The notes under the pieces: generated by a model
Seen by the model: the letters and a program-made list of their open reading frames with translations, nothing else
What the model was told of the DNA's origin: nothing
Databases searched by the model: none
Position numbers and translations under genes: made by a program
Assembly: GCF_016808335.1 (NCBI RefSeq)
Contig: NC_053147.1
Span: 15,734,913 to 15,798,912, forward strand
Length of the DNA stretch: 64,000 nt
Direction of reading: 5' to 3'
Source of the DNA: Panicum virgatum
Taxonomy: Eukaryota; Streptophyta; Magnoliopsida; Poales; Poaceae
In this document: positions 45,728-56,756 of the stretch, piece after piece
How positions within the stretch are numbered: the stretch's first letter is position 1
How the letters are laid out: each line of letters starts with the position of its first letter

Positions 45728-46435
45728 ATTGTAAGGATCGATGGACCAAGAGGGGGGGTGAATTGGGCCTTTTTCAAATTTCTAAAACAATTAAAGCAAC
45801 CTTAACCTATGCAAAGCTAGTAAGGCTCAATTCACCAACCGGCTAACTAAGCAATCTACACAACCTAACAAAGAAAAGAAACTAAGCAAGGTAGAGCTAA
45901 GTTATGATCTCTAAGGTCAAGCACATGAATAATTGCAAGAAAGTAATTGCTTGAAATAAAAGAGTGGACAAGAGACAACCGGATTTTTTCCCGTGGTGTC
46001 GATGTGTTGGCACACACCCCTAATCCACGTTGTGACACTCACTAAGAGTCTTGTCACCTCCCATGTCACCGAGACTTGGGCGCTCACTAAGAGTCTCCGT
46101 TCACCATCCCGACGTGGTGGAGCTCAAGCCACGTACAACCTTCTTCGGGCTCCCACAATCCTTGGCAAGCCCCGGAAGAAACACCTTCAATCACCAAGAT
46201 CGCCTAGGTGCTGCCAATCACCAAGAGTAACAAGCTAGGGTCTTTACTTGAGCAAGAACCGATCACCAAGAACGGATGCACACAAGCTTCTCTCTACTCA
46301 AGTCCTTAGTCTTGCTTCTTGAATGATTGAATGAACAAATGTGTGGAAGATGAAGCTCAAGGTGGCTCTCAACAATAGTATAGTGTATGAATGTTGCCTG
46401 GTGTCAATAGAGTGCAAAATGACCCATTGGAGGGG

Positions 46436-46443
46436 TATATATA
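46436..46443 (-). promoter_or_regulatory. TATA box of the copia 5' LTR
   Basis: The minus strand reads GCCTATATATACCCC. The copy in the 3' LTR has TATATACA on the plus strand, a one-base change that would weaken it. Confidence 0.6.
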
Positions 46444-46489
46444 GGCAGCTCATACGAATAGAGCCGTTGGAGAAAAGCTGCCAGAAAAC

Positions 46490-46965
46490 TGCGCAACGCC
46501 GGTTAATCCGACGAACCTCCAATAGCCAGCGTCGGTTTAACCGATGAATGTAAACTGCCCATTCTGAAAACTAGCCGTTACAACTTGGGCAGATTAACCG
46601 ACGTATCATCGGTTTAACCGGTGAGTGTAGTTGTCCACTGATCAACTGAAAAACAAAGTCTCTGGACAACTGCACCGACGTTAACTCAAATCCATCGTCG
46701 GTTTAACCGGTGAGTATAACTTCTGAAATCCCTGAGAAAACCAACTCACTGGACAATTGCACCGACGTTTCATTTCAAACATCGTCGGTTTAACCGGTGT
46801 ATAGAACTTGAAATACCCTGGAAAAACCAACTCTGGACTAATGCACCGACGTTAATTAAAACATCGTCGGTTTAACCGGTGTATAGAACATGTCCAGACT
46901 CTGATAACTGCGTTTAACCGACGTATAGAAAAGTTGAGTCGTCGGTTAAACCGGTGTATAGACTT
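46490..46965. repeat. GTCGGTTTAACCGGTG repeat cluster, 5' LTR of the copia element
   Basis: Same array as at 36950-37420, located upstream of the TATA box in the element's reading direction, so in U3. Confidence 0.9.
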
Positions 46966-47408
46966 TTTCTGATTTTGCCTTTTCTGATTTGAGTCTTGAG
47001 TGAAATCAAAATATTCTTGAGATATAAGTTGAAAACCACTTATTTGAACTTCTTTAGAACATGAGTGACCATAGTGTGCATCCATTTTTGATTGATCGTG
47101 TCCATGCTCAAGTTACTTGACCTTAACCCCTCTTAATAGTGCGATCACTACAAAACTATAAAACCTATACTAACCTAAGTGTCCTTCTCAACCTTACGAC
47201 ACTTAGGACTAGAAAGATCCTTAGTCTTGATATAAAATTGAGTTGAATACCGAGATCGCCTTTTTGAATAACGAAATTGAGGGGCCTATTTTGACATATG
47301 ACCAAATGAGCGATAAAGATTCATTAAGCTGCACAAACTCATTTGTCACAATAATGGTTGTCATTAATCACCGAAACATACCTAGAGGGCCTAGATGCTT
47401 ACAACAGC

Positions 47409-47814
47409 TCAAGATCATCCCTGGTCAGAAGCTACGCACGGAAGCCAACGACAAGATCTCCGAATCTGAGGCATTGAAGGCCAAAGTGTAGTTTATAATA
47501 CATTGCCGGGTCCACATGTCGGGCCCCCGCTCAGTGTACATGCTCCCCTTGAACATACAAAAGGGAGAGCACGCCCGCTAAAACACACACAGACGCACGC
47601 TAGACTCAGCTCCAAGCTCTTCCAGACTTGAGCAATACAACACACAGTGGACGTAGGGTATTACGCTCCGACGGCCCGAACCACTCTAAACCTGCTGTGT
47701 TCATCGTATTCTTGAGCGAGATCGAACTAGTCACTAGCTAACCCCTGAGTACTCACCCTCTGGGCTTAGGCGGGTGCATTCCGCCACCCGGCTGTGGTTT
47801 GCCACACCACGACA
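47409..47814 (+). mobile_element. 5' LTR of the small LTR element, second part
   Basis: It resumes the LTR split by the copia insertion and ends CCACGACA at 47814. At 47555 it reads TACAAAAG where the 3' LTR has TATAAAAG (50068), so its TATA box has mutated. Confidence 0.9.
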
Positions 47815-48100
47815 TTTAGCGCGCCAGGTAGGGGGATTAGCTGGTTTCAGTTCATCTCTTGCTCATCTCCATGGTTCGGGTGGACGACGTGGAGATGACA
47901 GAGGGTGTGGCGTCTTCCGTGCCACACGCCTCTCGCCTTCCTGCGCCAGGGGCAACCGTGCCCGTGGAGTAGCCACCGTCGGCAGCGGCGCGCGCTACAC
48001 GTCGGCAAGAGTCAGGGCGCCCGTCAAGGGCCCCATCACAAGCTGCGAGCGGCAGAGTGACAAATCCTAGCTCGCAGCATACCTCACTCATGTGAGGAAG

Positions 48101-48270
48101 CCCGCTCCGGCGGAAAGCCGACTCCGGTCGCACCAAGCCCACTCCGGCGGAAAGCCGACTCCGGTCGCACCAAGCCGCTTCGGCGAAAAGCCCACTCCGG
48201 TCGCACTAAGCCGACTCTGATGGCTCTCTCCGGCGGAAATCCGCCTCCGGTCGTTCCCCCGACTCTACAT
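48101..48270 (+). repeat. Short tandem repeat array (about 37 bp unit)
   Basis: Units of the form CTCCGGCGGAAAGCC-GACTCCGGTCGCACCAAG repeat about four times with growing divergence. Confidence 0.85.
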
Positions 48271-48367
48271 CTCTGTAAGTCCTACCCTTAGAGGCCCAGC
48301 AGGGAATAAAACATTTTCCTTTGTAACTAGGTAGTACTTCCGTGTGGTCGAGTCCGGTGAGCCTCCC

Positions 48368-48937
48368 CCGTGGAGGGGTCCGGACCTCTGCGAACCAGGT
48401 TCAGGGAAGCGTACTCACCCTCTGGGGAGGTCCGGAGCCGTGTAGCCGCTTAGCCTGGTTCCATACCCTAAGCCTGCATGCTCTACCTCCCTAGGGCGAG
48501 TACCGTAGTACCTAAGACTGGGGGCCCGGAGGTTCGGACAGCTCCGGCCTCATAAACCCGTGTTCTGGCTTACATCGCACATCTCATGTACATCTAGTTA
48601 TAAAGGAAAAGTTTATTCTCAATTCGCCTCTAAGGATGTTACATTCCAATTTCAATCTACGCATTCTGTTTGCGCTAACCCCCACGTGGCTTCTTACTCT
48701 TGTGCGGTGATTGTGGTCTGAATTGAGTTGGTTAGTTAGTGACTTAGCTCGAGACCCCTCATGGAAGAGAGGGGTTCGGACCCCTGGCAACCTGCAGGTT
48801 CAGGGAAGCGCACTCATTCTCCAGGGAGGTCCGGAGCCATGTAGCCACTTAGCCTGGTTCCGTACCCAAAGCATGCACGCACCACCTCCTGTGAATGAGT
48901 GTCGTAGTACCTAGGACTAGGAACCTGGAGGTCCGGA
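48368..48937 (+). repeat. Two diverged direct repeats of about 165 bp
   Basis: Blocks 48368-48543 and 48774-48937 share GGTTCAGGGAAGCG, GGGAGGTCCGGAGCC, CTTAGCCTGGTTCC and CGTAGTACCTA in the same order. Confidence 0.8.
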
Positions 48938-49229
48938 CTTTCTCTTAACCTAAAGGCCGGCCCCTTGAGCTCCGTTCACTGAACCTAACTGTCTATCTCA
49001 AAGGATTACAGCCAACAGGATTTGGGACCCGTGGGCACGCTATTAAGCATCTACCTTGAGTCATGTGCAGGTCCAAATGTGATGATGCAGCAGGTGACCC
49101 AAAGGATGGACAACGCAGGACAAGACCCTTGCGGCGCGCACTGCTGGGCGCCAGAAGCAGCCAAGTTGCTCACAGTAGTGGCCCCACCTGCGGGTTCGTT
49201 GCCTCTCTCGAGGCGGGCCCGGGGGCCTC

Positions 49230-50328
49230 TGTCGGTACCCTGTAACTGGGGTACCCACTCCTACTGTGCCAAGACTCATGTAGTTATCCGTAACTACGCC
49301 CTAAGGAGCTGAGCAGCCGGACCCCTGGGGTCCGACTCCATCTCACCGGACCAACGGTCCCGGACCCGCTTCCCGCTCGGGGACGGGTCCGGTGTCACCA
49401 CGTGTCCCAGAGGTGGAAATGCTCAGCACCTGTGGCAGTGGACCCGGACCTCCGCAGGTGGGTCCGGGACCTCCACGTGCCATCCGAACTCCCGCAGATG
49501 GGTCCGGGGCCTCCACGTGCCTATCCGGACCCCGTGAGCTCTCGGCTCAGCTAGCTGCTCGGGAGGGGTCCAGAGCCGCCACGTGTCACGCAGACGCGGG
49601 CACGGGCGCAAGCTTTCCGCTGGAAGCTCCCTCACCCACCTGCATTAAGTGCGAGTGGTTGAGGCGGGCTCTGCTGCCTCTGGGCACGGGGCAGCTTTTG
49701 TCAGTCTACACTGTGGATCGCTAGTTACCGAGGCGGCTCGTCAGTTGCCAAGGCAAGCATTAAAGACTCAGCGCCGCGCGCATGGGCGACGATTCATGAT
49801 GACCAGCTACTGACTGGAGCAACAGTGCACGCTGCTACAGTGACTGAGTCAGTAGTTCGGTGCTTCATCATGACCTCGACGCGCGGCTGCAGAGGCTAGA
49901 CTCTACTCTGACAGGACAACTCAAGACCATCCCTGGTTAGAAGCTACGCACGGAAGCCAACGACAAGATCTCCGAATCTGAGGCATTGAAGGCCAAAGTG
50001 TAGTTTATAATACACTGCCGGGTCCACATGTCGGGGCCCCGCTCAGTGTACGTGCTCCCCTTGGACATATAAAAGGGAGAGCACGCCCGCTAGAACACAC
50101 ACACAGACGCACGCTAGACTCAGCTCCAAGCTCTTCCAGACTTGAGCAATACAACACACAGTGGACGTAGGGTATTACGCTCCGGCGGCCCGAACGACTC
50201 TAAACCTGCTGTGTTCATCATATTCTTGAGCGAGATCGAACTAGTCACTAGCTAACCCCCGAGTACTCACCCTCTGGGCTTAGGCGGGTGCATTCCGCCA
50301 CCCGGCTGTGGTTTGCCACACCGCGACA
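49230..50328 (+). mobile_element. 3' LTR of the small LTR element (1099 bp)
   Basis: It starts TGTCGGTACCC and ends CACCGCGACA, followed by the GTTTT duplication at 50329-50333. A TATAAAA box lies at 50068-50074. Confidence 0.93.
50068..50074 (+). promoter_or_regulatory. TATA box of the small LTR element, 3' LTR
   Basis: CATATAAAAGGGAGAGC, about 260 bases before the LTR end. Confidence 0.6.
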
Positions 50329-50333
50329 GTTTT

Positions 50334-51588
50334 GATTCCCTTTATTTTTTCACCTCGCCGCCAACACCTAGGCCGCTGGCACCGTCACCGGGCGTCACGG
50401 GCCGACGGCACCGTCGCAGCCGACCACTTCCACCACCTACTCGCCGCCAATGCCCCCGCCGCCGGCACCGTCGTCGAGCGTCGGGGCCGACCGCTTGCAC
50501 CACTTGCTCAGGCTACCTCCTACGCCGACCCTTCAGTTGCTCGCCCTCCTCCTACCCCACCCCCACCGGCATCCAGCACCTGACGGATGGCACCCTCGCC
50601 CCTACCGGCATCCAGCGCCTGCCGGACGGCAGACGGCACCCACGCGTTCGGGCTAACTGCCGGCCGCCGTCTCGCCTTCGTCGGGCTAACTGCCGGCCGT
50701 GGCCTCGACCTCCGGCACCTGTCGGATGGCAACCACGCCCTTGCCTCCGCTGGGCCGACTGCCGACCGCCAGCCGCGGCCTCCCTCCAAACCCGCACCCC
50801 TTTTCCAACCCCGGCACCTCCAAAAAATTGATGCAATTACTTTTGTGATTCTTCTATTCTTCCTCCATTCTATCGATATTCTCTTCTTCCTCTGTGCTGC
50901 TGCCGCGACTCCCAGCTTGCTGCTCCCACGAGTGTTCTACTATTGGCTGCTGTGCTGGCTTGGTCTTCATTTCCGCCTACAGATCCCCCTCCGTTTCGTC
51001 AGCCTCTAGCAGGGATGTATTCCTTCCCTTATTTCTTTTTGTTCAGTCTCTTTGAATCCTGCCTTCTTGATACATTAAATTGCTAATGTTCTTCTTTATT
51101 TGCTTTGATAATTCTTAAATGTTTGCTGAAATGTTTAGCTAGCATATCCAACATTTTCTATTTGGTTTAGGTTATTACTGATGTATAAACCATTCTATTC
51201 TAATTTAGTTTACTCTTCCATTCTAGATCTCATTTTGGCACAGGTGCACTACCTCTTCCTGATCATGGATACGCAAGCCTCAGGTTGGTAATCGTTCATT
51301 TACAATGCAGTCATTCCTCTGATTAAATATTGTGCTTAGTATTATGTTGCTACTTTCCTTTATTTTAATCAAAAAAATTTCTACCTGAGTCTTATGCATT
51401 CCCAAATACTAAAAAACAAATGCAATCAGGTTAGTACTACTTCGTGTACACTGCAGTGACACCTTTGATGAAATTGAAATATTAAACTTAGTGTTATTCT
51501 GCTACTTTGCTTTTTTTTAAAAGAAATTCCTACCTCAGTCTTATTCATTCCCAAATACAAAAAAAAACCATGTGAAATCAGTTCATAA
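50334..51588 (+). mobile_element. Helitron 5' leader region
   Basis: This is Helitron sequence between the LTR-element insertion and the first plausible Rep exon. Bases 50340-50830 are GC-rich and open long frames on both strands; they contain short internal repeats (GGCATCCAGC, CTGCCGGCCG) and no recognisable domain. From 50830 the sequence is AT/T-rich and probably 5' untranslated or intronic. Two similar stretches at about 51290-51410 and 51430-51550 (TCATTCC...CAAATAC...AAAAAC) suggest a partial duplication. Confidence 0.6.
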
Positions 51589-53603
51589 TGGACGAAGGAC
51601 CAAGTGCTTCAAGAGAATCAAGACGTCCAGTTACCCGTGGCCGTCCACGCCGCCGTGCATCACAAATTTTGGTTCCGCAACCTGACATTGCAGCTGCTCA
51701 TCAAAATCGCCTTAAACGACGGATGCTTATGTATGCTTAGAGAACAGGAGGTCTGTCTAGATATTTTCTACTTAACCCTTTTTTGCTTCATCGCACAATC
51801 CAATCTGCTCCTTAGCATTATGCAAATAAATATCTTCTATAAAATTCCTACAGATTCCTCCATGTCAACATCAAACACTACAAGTTTGGACACCTTTCGG
51901 ACACCTCCTTCACCGATATCAACATCAGCCTCACACACCCAGCACCGTATTATTGGTACCATCACAGCCTCCCATTCATCAGAGTCTATTCCAACAACTT
52001 CAAATCAAATATTTAACCACAAAAGTAAGAATTCTCATTACAGACTCAATTAGGTGACCTACTACACCTCAACATCTTATTCTTCTAACCTGCATATTTT
52101 CCTAGGAACAATCTTCAGTGCTTTAAATCTTGGAGGTCCCCGTTGTTCCTGTCAACATTGTGGTGCTTTGTTTTGGTATGAAGAGCATCTTCGGCGTGAT
52201 AGGAACACACCAAACCCAAAATATAATTTATGTTGTAAAGATGGCCGCATCCTTCTTCCACCATACCAGCCTCCCCCACAACTCCTCCTAGATTTGTTAA
52301 CGCAACATGGAAACCCTCTTACAAGACACTTCTTTGACCATATCCGACAGTACAACACCATGTTTGCAATGACATCAATGGGAGCTAAAGTAATTGAATC
52401 CATAAATGATGGCCGTGCTCCATATGTTTTCAAGATAAGTGGTCAGGTCTGCCATCGAGTGGGTTCTTTAATGCCATCTGAAGGCCATCGACCAGAATAT
52501 GCTCAGCTGTACATATTTGATACAGAGCATGAGGTCTCCAATCAAATAAATGTTGCTTCATCTTCTTCTCGTGCTCCATTTCACGCCAATCAGAATATCA
52601 TTGCTTCTCTCATAGAAATGTTAGACATGCACAATCCAATTGTCAAGCTATTTAGAACAGCAAGGGAAAGATTATTAGGTGATTCATCTGATCAGTACCA
52701 CATTAGGCTATTTGGTAAAGCGGATGCACATGGAGATATCTATAGTGCTCCAGTCGCATCTGAAGTTGTTGGTCTGATAGTTGGTGATATTGGCCAAACT
52801 GATGTTGGTAGGGATATCATCATAGAGGATCGCTCTTCAAGGTTGCAACGAATAAATGAACAACATTGCAAGTTCATGGCCATGCAATATCCAATATTAT
52901 TTCCATATGGAGAGGATGGTTACCATGAATCACTTATGTATCGTCAAATAGGAAGGTCTCTCTCTCAAGCGTTCAAAGGCAACTATGGCTGAGTACTTTG
53001 CTTATAGGCTACATGATAGGCCATCAGATTCCAACACTCCATTAAGGTGTGGAAGATTAACCCAAGCATATGAAGTGGATGCTTACTGCTCAGTTGAGGG
53101 AGAAAGAATTGATCACTATCGAACCCCAAGTTTCCAGCGAAAATATAGATCAGCACCATACAACAGTTTAGCAAACTCTGTTTCAAGTGGTATTAGATCT
53201 GCTTCCTCCGTTGGCCAAAGAATTATTCTACCAGCCTCATTTACTGGAATCCCTTGCTATTTATATCAAAAATACCAAGATTGCATAGGGATTTGCAGAA
53301 AGCATGGTTGCCCAGATTTGTTCATCACATTTACTTCTAATCATGCTTGGCCCGAAATTATGGAGGCTCTACCTCCAGGCCTCCAACCTTCTAACCGACC
53401 AGATATTATCGATCGAGTTTTCAAAATGAAACTTAATATTCTAATGTATGATATAAAGAAGAGAAAATTCTTTGGCCCCATCAATGCAGGTAAAAATTTC
53501 CCTACCCATGCTTTGTTCACATTACTTAATTTTCCTATCTCTAAAAACAAGATATCTATGTGCAGTTGTTTACACAATTGAATTCCAGAAACGTGGCCTT
53601 CCC

Positions 53604-53612
53604 CATGTGCAT
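53604..53612 (+). other. HUH motif of the Helitron Rep endonuclease
   Basis: Codons for His-Val-His within GLPHVHIII, the metal-binding HUH motif of rolling-circle initiators. It lies just downstream of the putative intron at 53490-53566. Confidence 0.8.
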
Positions 53613-53921
53613 ATTATTATATGGTTAGCAAAAGAAGGGCCCTTTGATGCTGCAATGATAGATAACTTCATCTCTGCCCAACTGCCAGATCCTACAACCG
53701 ACCCAATTGGATATGCGGTTGTTTCTTCCCACATGGTCCATGGTCCTTGCGGTGCTCTAAACACCTCTTCCCCATGCATGTCTGAAGGAAAATGCTCCAA
53801 ATTCTACCCCAAACAGTTTTGTGAGAAGACAACCATCCTTGAAAATGGTTTTGTCCAGTATGCCCGCCCTAACAATGGTTTAGTTGTCACCAAAAACAAT
53901 GTTGATATTGACAACACATTT

Positions 53922-54495
53922 TGTAGGCCAAAGGTGACGAATGGCTGCCCGGAAGCGCAAGCGCAAAGACCAATACCTTCGGCGACGAAGGATATCGCCT
54001 TCGTTCGGCCGAAGGTGATGGACGGTTGCTCAGAAGCACAAGTTCGAAGACCAGGACCTTCGGATAAAGGGATCAACTTCGGGTACGAAGATGGCGGCCT
54101 ATTGCTCGTTGATGGAACCTTCATAACTCTGACTCCCGGAGGTCCCCGAAGGTTGTTAAAACCTTCGTCGGTTGTAGATATGTGTGTGAAACGTGAATAT
54201 GTGAGAAGGTCGGATTTGTACACCTCTCGAATATGTGAGAAGGTCGGATTTGTAAACCTCTCGCCTTGTAATTTTACCCCGAAGCCGGCTAAAAGTGAAC
54301 TGTAAATGAGTTGGGAGGGGGCAATTTAGGAAAACCTAGCCGAGGGCTAGGGGTATAAATAGCCTCCCCTCTCCACAGTGTAAAGGGTTGAATTTTCTGA
54401 TTATTATTATTGGAGAGTTCAGCACCAACTTTCATTGTCATCCTCATACTGTTCATGCTCCCTGTCTGGGCGTCTAAGAAGCTGAGATACCAACA
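53922..54495 (+). mobile_element. Solo LTR (574 bp) inside the Rep gene, no target duplication
   Basis: It starts TGTAGGCCAAAGG, ends GATACCAACA, has a TATA box at 54354-54361 (GGTATAAATAGCC), and shows the CCTTCGG/CGAAGG words seen in gypsy LTRs such as 3968-4287. The flanks (CATTT and CTAAA) do not match, and a large piece of the Rep protein is missing across the insertion, so a deletion accompanied or followed it. A 28 bp duplication (TATGTGAGAAGGTCGGATTT) is at about 54196-54255. Confidence 0.75.
54354..54361 (+). promoter_or_regulatory. TATA box of the LTR in the Rep gene
   Basis: TATAAATA preceded by a GC-rich run and about 140 bases from the LTR end. Confidence 0.5.
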
Positions 54496-55134
54496 CTAAA
54501 CTCACTGCATGGTTTGAAGCCAACAATCAATTCCCAGCAGCAAGAGAACGCACATACATTGAATTTCCTGAGTACTTCACATGGCATTCAAATGGAAAAT
54601 TTTGGGATACACGAAAAGGATCCAACAAAATTGGTCGTATAGCACATGTCAATCCTGCAAAGGGTGAAACTTATTATTTGCGCATGTTACTCCACATAGT
54701 CAAAGGCGCAAAATCATTCTCTGAAATACAAACTATAGGAGGCCACCATTACCCTACATTTCGTGCAACATGTGAGGCTTTAGGTCTTCTTAGAGATGAT
54801 CAAGAGTGGTCACATGCTCTCACTGATGCTGCACAGTGGGCCACAGCTAAACAATTGCGACAACTTTTTGTCACTTTATTGCTATTTTGTGAAGTAACAA
54901 ATCCTTCAAAACTTTTTGACAACCATGCATCACATATGAGTGAAGATATCTTATACCAGATCAATCGCAACTCTTCCCAAACAAATAATTTTGTTCTGGA
55001 CTCCTTCGTTACTTCTTCCCTCCTATTTGAATTGGATAAGTTATTGAAAGATGCTAGATATTCTTTATCTCATTTTAACTTACCCATCCCTGAATATATT
55101 GGTACTGCATCCTTAGACAATAGACTTATATTAG

Positions 55135-56625
55135 ATGAGCTTAGCTGATGATATTCCAAAGCTAAATAACAATCAGACGGATGTCTTTGATGCCATTACC
55201 AGTTCTGTTATGAATAATGAAGGTAGAACATTATTTGTTTATGGATACGGAGGTATAGGAAAAACTTTCTTATGGACAACTTTGCTTGACTTTGTTAGGA
55301 GCAAAGGAAAATTGGCTCTAGCTGTTGCATCATCAGGAATTGCATCCCTACTACTTCCAGGTGGTCGAACACCACACTCACGATTTAAATTTCCTCTGGA
55401 CATACGTGAGAATTCTATGTGCAGTATTAAGAAAAACACACATATTGCTGAACTTATTCAGAAAACATCTCTAATTGTGTGGGATGAGGCACCAGTTAAC
55501 CATAAGTATCTTTTTGAGGCATTGGATCGCTCACTTAGGGATATACTTTCAGAGAACAGACCTAATGCACAAGATAAACAATTTGGTGGTATAACTGTTG
55601 CACTTGGTGGAGACTTCCGACAAACTCTTCCTGTTGTCCAGAATGCAACAAAACACCAAATCTTAAGAGCTTGCATAGTTAATTCTTATTTATGGCAGCA
55701 CTGCATAGTTCTACAGTTGACTCAAAATATGAGACTAACATCAACATTCCTTACACCCTCTGACAGAGAAGACCTTCAGGTGTTTTCTGAATGGCTTCTA
55801 CGTGTTGGGAATGGTACAGAGCCTTTTATTCAGATCCAAAATGAACCCAGCAGTACTTACATACAAATACCACAATCGCTTCTTTTGCACCCAGATTATA
55901 GAAATCTTGATGGATTGATTTCTTTTGTTTACTCATTTGGATGTCAACCTACAGATATACCATCTTACTTCTGTGATCGTGCAATTTTAGCTCCTACAAA
56001 TGAAGTTGTGACAGAAATAAACAATAAAATGATTTCTCAGCTGACAACATATGAGATGTCATACTATAGCTCAGATTCAATAGACGACACCTCAGCCAAC
56101 CATTCTACTTTGGAGTCACTATACCCGACTGAATTCCTGAATACTATTACAATCAATGGCCTTCCAGAGCATGTCTTAAAATTGAAAATTGGTGTTCCTA
56201 TAATGCTTCTACGCAATCTTGATCCCTCCAGAGGCATTTGCAATGGGACCAGACTAATTGTCACTCAGCTTACAACTCGTGTCATTGAAGGTGAAATAAT
56301 CACAGGAAAAGCCAGGGGTTCAAAAGCATACATTCCTCGCATTATTACTACATCAAATCAATCCAAATGGCCCTTCAAATTGAAACGTCGCCAATTCCCG
56401 ATACGACTTTCATATGCTATGACCATCAACAAAAGCCAAGGACAAACACTAAACACAATCGGTGTATATTCACCATCTCCTGTCTTCTCACATGGTCAAT
56501 TATATGTTGCTTTTTCCCGAGTAACTTCACCTAAGGGTCTGCGAATAGTAATTGAAAACAACCCTCCTTTATTTGAAGATTGCACTCATAACATAGTATA
56601 TGGTGAAGTCTTCTCACAAATTTGA
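55135..56625 (+). other. PIF1-like helicase domain of RepHel (longest intact part)
   Basis: A 496-codon uninterrupted frame. Walker A is G37-T44 (GYGGIGKT), Walker B is V115-P120 (VWDEAP), motif III is GGDFRQ, and the C-terminal SF1 motifs are INKSQGQTL and QLYVAFSRV. It would unwind DNA 5' to 3' during transfer. The ATG at 55135 is an artefact of the frameshift at the junction with the upstream frame (54678-55148, ending LILDELS). Confidence 0.92.
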
Positions 56626-56756
56626 CTAGTATCATAACCTATTGTTACAGGTATTTCTTCAGTTACATCCCAGTTGCTGCTTGCTATTTTTGTTATGTAA
56701 TTTCATTATAAATTCCTCTAATTTATCTTCGCCCTTCTTTCAGACGATCCTCAGAC

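Larger units (their letters stand above)
16570..47403 (-). mobile_element. SIRE/Maximus-type Ty1/copia retrotransposon (11.2 kb net), interrupted in its 3' LTR
   Basis: It is flanked by ACAGC at 16565-16569 and 47404-47408. The 5' LTR is 45730-47403 and the 3' LTR is 16570-16880 plus 36499-37861; both read TGTAAGCATC...CTTTACA or CCTTACA on the minus strand. A tRNA-Met type primer-binding site (TGGTATCAGAGC, 45727-45716), a gag remnant, integrase-RT-RNase H, a decayed downstream ORF and a purine tract follow in the expected order. It has lost the gag zinc knuckle and protease and has a frameshift near the pol end, so it is non-functional alone. The LTRs look nearly identical by eye, implying recent insertion. 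Confidence 0.93.
45730..47403 (-). mobile_element. 5' LTR of the copia element (1674 bp)
   Basis: On the minus strand it starts TGTAAGCATCTAGGCC at 47403 and ends CGATCCTTACA at 45730. A TATATATA box is at 46436-46443 (minus), and the GTCGGTTTAACCGGTG cluster lies upstream of it at 46490-46965. It is nearly identical to the split 3' LTR. Confidence 0.93.
47815..49229 (+). mobile_element. Internal region of the small LTR element, with gag start remnant
   Basis: After the primer-binding region (TTAGCGCGCCAGGTAGGGG) there is only a 33-codon frame from the ATG at 47871 to a stop at 47972 (MVRVDDVEMTEG...), placed where gag would begin. The rest is non-coding. It contains a tandem array of CTCCGGCGGAAAGCCGACTC-like units (48101-48270) and two diverged direct copies of a 165 bp block (48368-48543 and 48774-48937). 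A purine-rich stretch (GAGGCGGGCCCGGGGGCCTC) ends at 49229 next to the 3' LTR. Confidence 0.75.
15878..50328 (+). mobile_element. Small non-autonomous LTR retrotransposon (3.6 kb net), interrupted in its 5' LTR
   Basis: It is flanked by GTTTT at 15873-15877 and 50329-50333. The 5' LTR (15878-16569 plus 47409-47814, 1098 bp) and the 3' LTR (49230-50328, 1099 bp) both start TGTCGGTACCCTG and end GCGACA or ACGACA, and are near identical. The internal region is only 1415 bp and encodes no pol. The primer-binding region reads TTAGCGCGCCAGGTAGGGG, the form found in many grass Ty3/gypsy elements, so it probably depends on a gypsy partner. The copia element 16570-47403 split the 5' LTR. Confidence 0.9.
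51589..56625 (+). pseudogene. Helitron Rep/helicase (RepHel), disrupted
   Basis: Exon 1 may start at 51589 (MDEGPSASRESRR); GT-AG introns fit at 52025-52105 and 53490-53566. The N-terminal Helitron domain begins with SALNLGGPRCSCQHCGA (52106 on). A frameshift near 52980 precedes MAEYFAYRL. The Rep core has FITFTSNHAWPEI and the HUH motif in RGLPHVHIIIWL (HVH at 53604-53612). Then an LTR (53922-54495) replaces the part that should hold the Rep Tyr motif. Sequence resumes with FEANNQFPAAREYTY. A frameshift near 55140 leads to the PIF1-like helicase, with Walker A GYGGIGKT, Walker [17 protein letters not shown] and [13 protein letters not shown]. Family organisation is normal; the copy is dead. 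Confidence 0.88.

Noticed and set aside
50313..50831. A 172-codon Pro/Arg-rich frame
   Set aside because: It crosses the small LTR element's end into Helitron leader. Frames are open on both strands because of GC richness, and no domain is visible.
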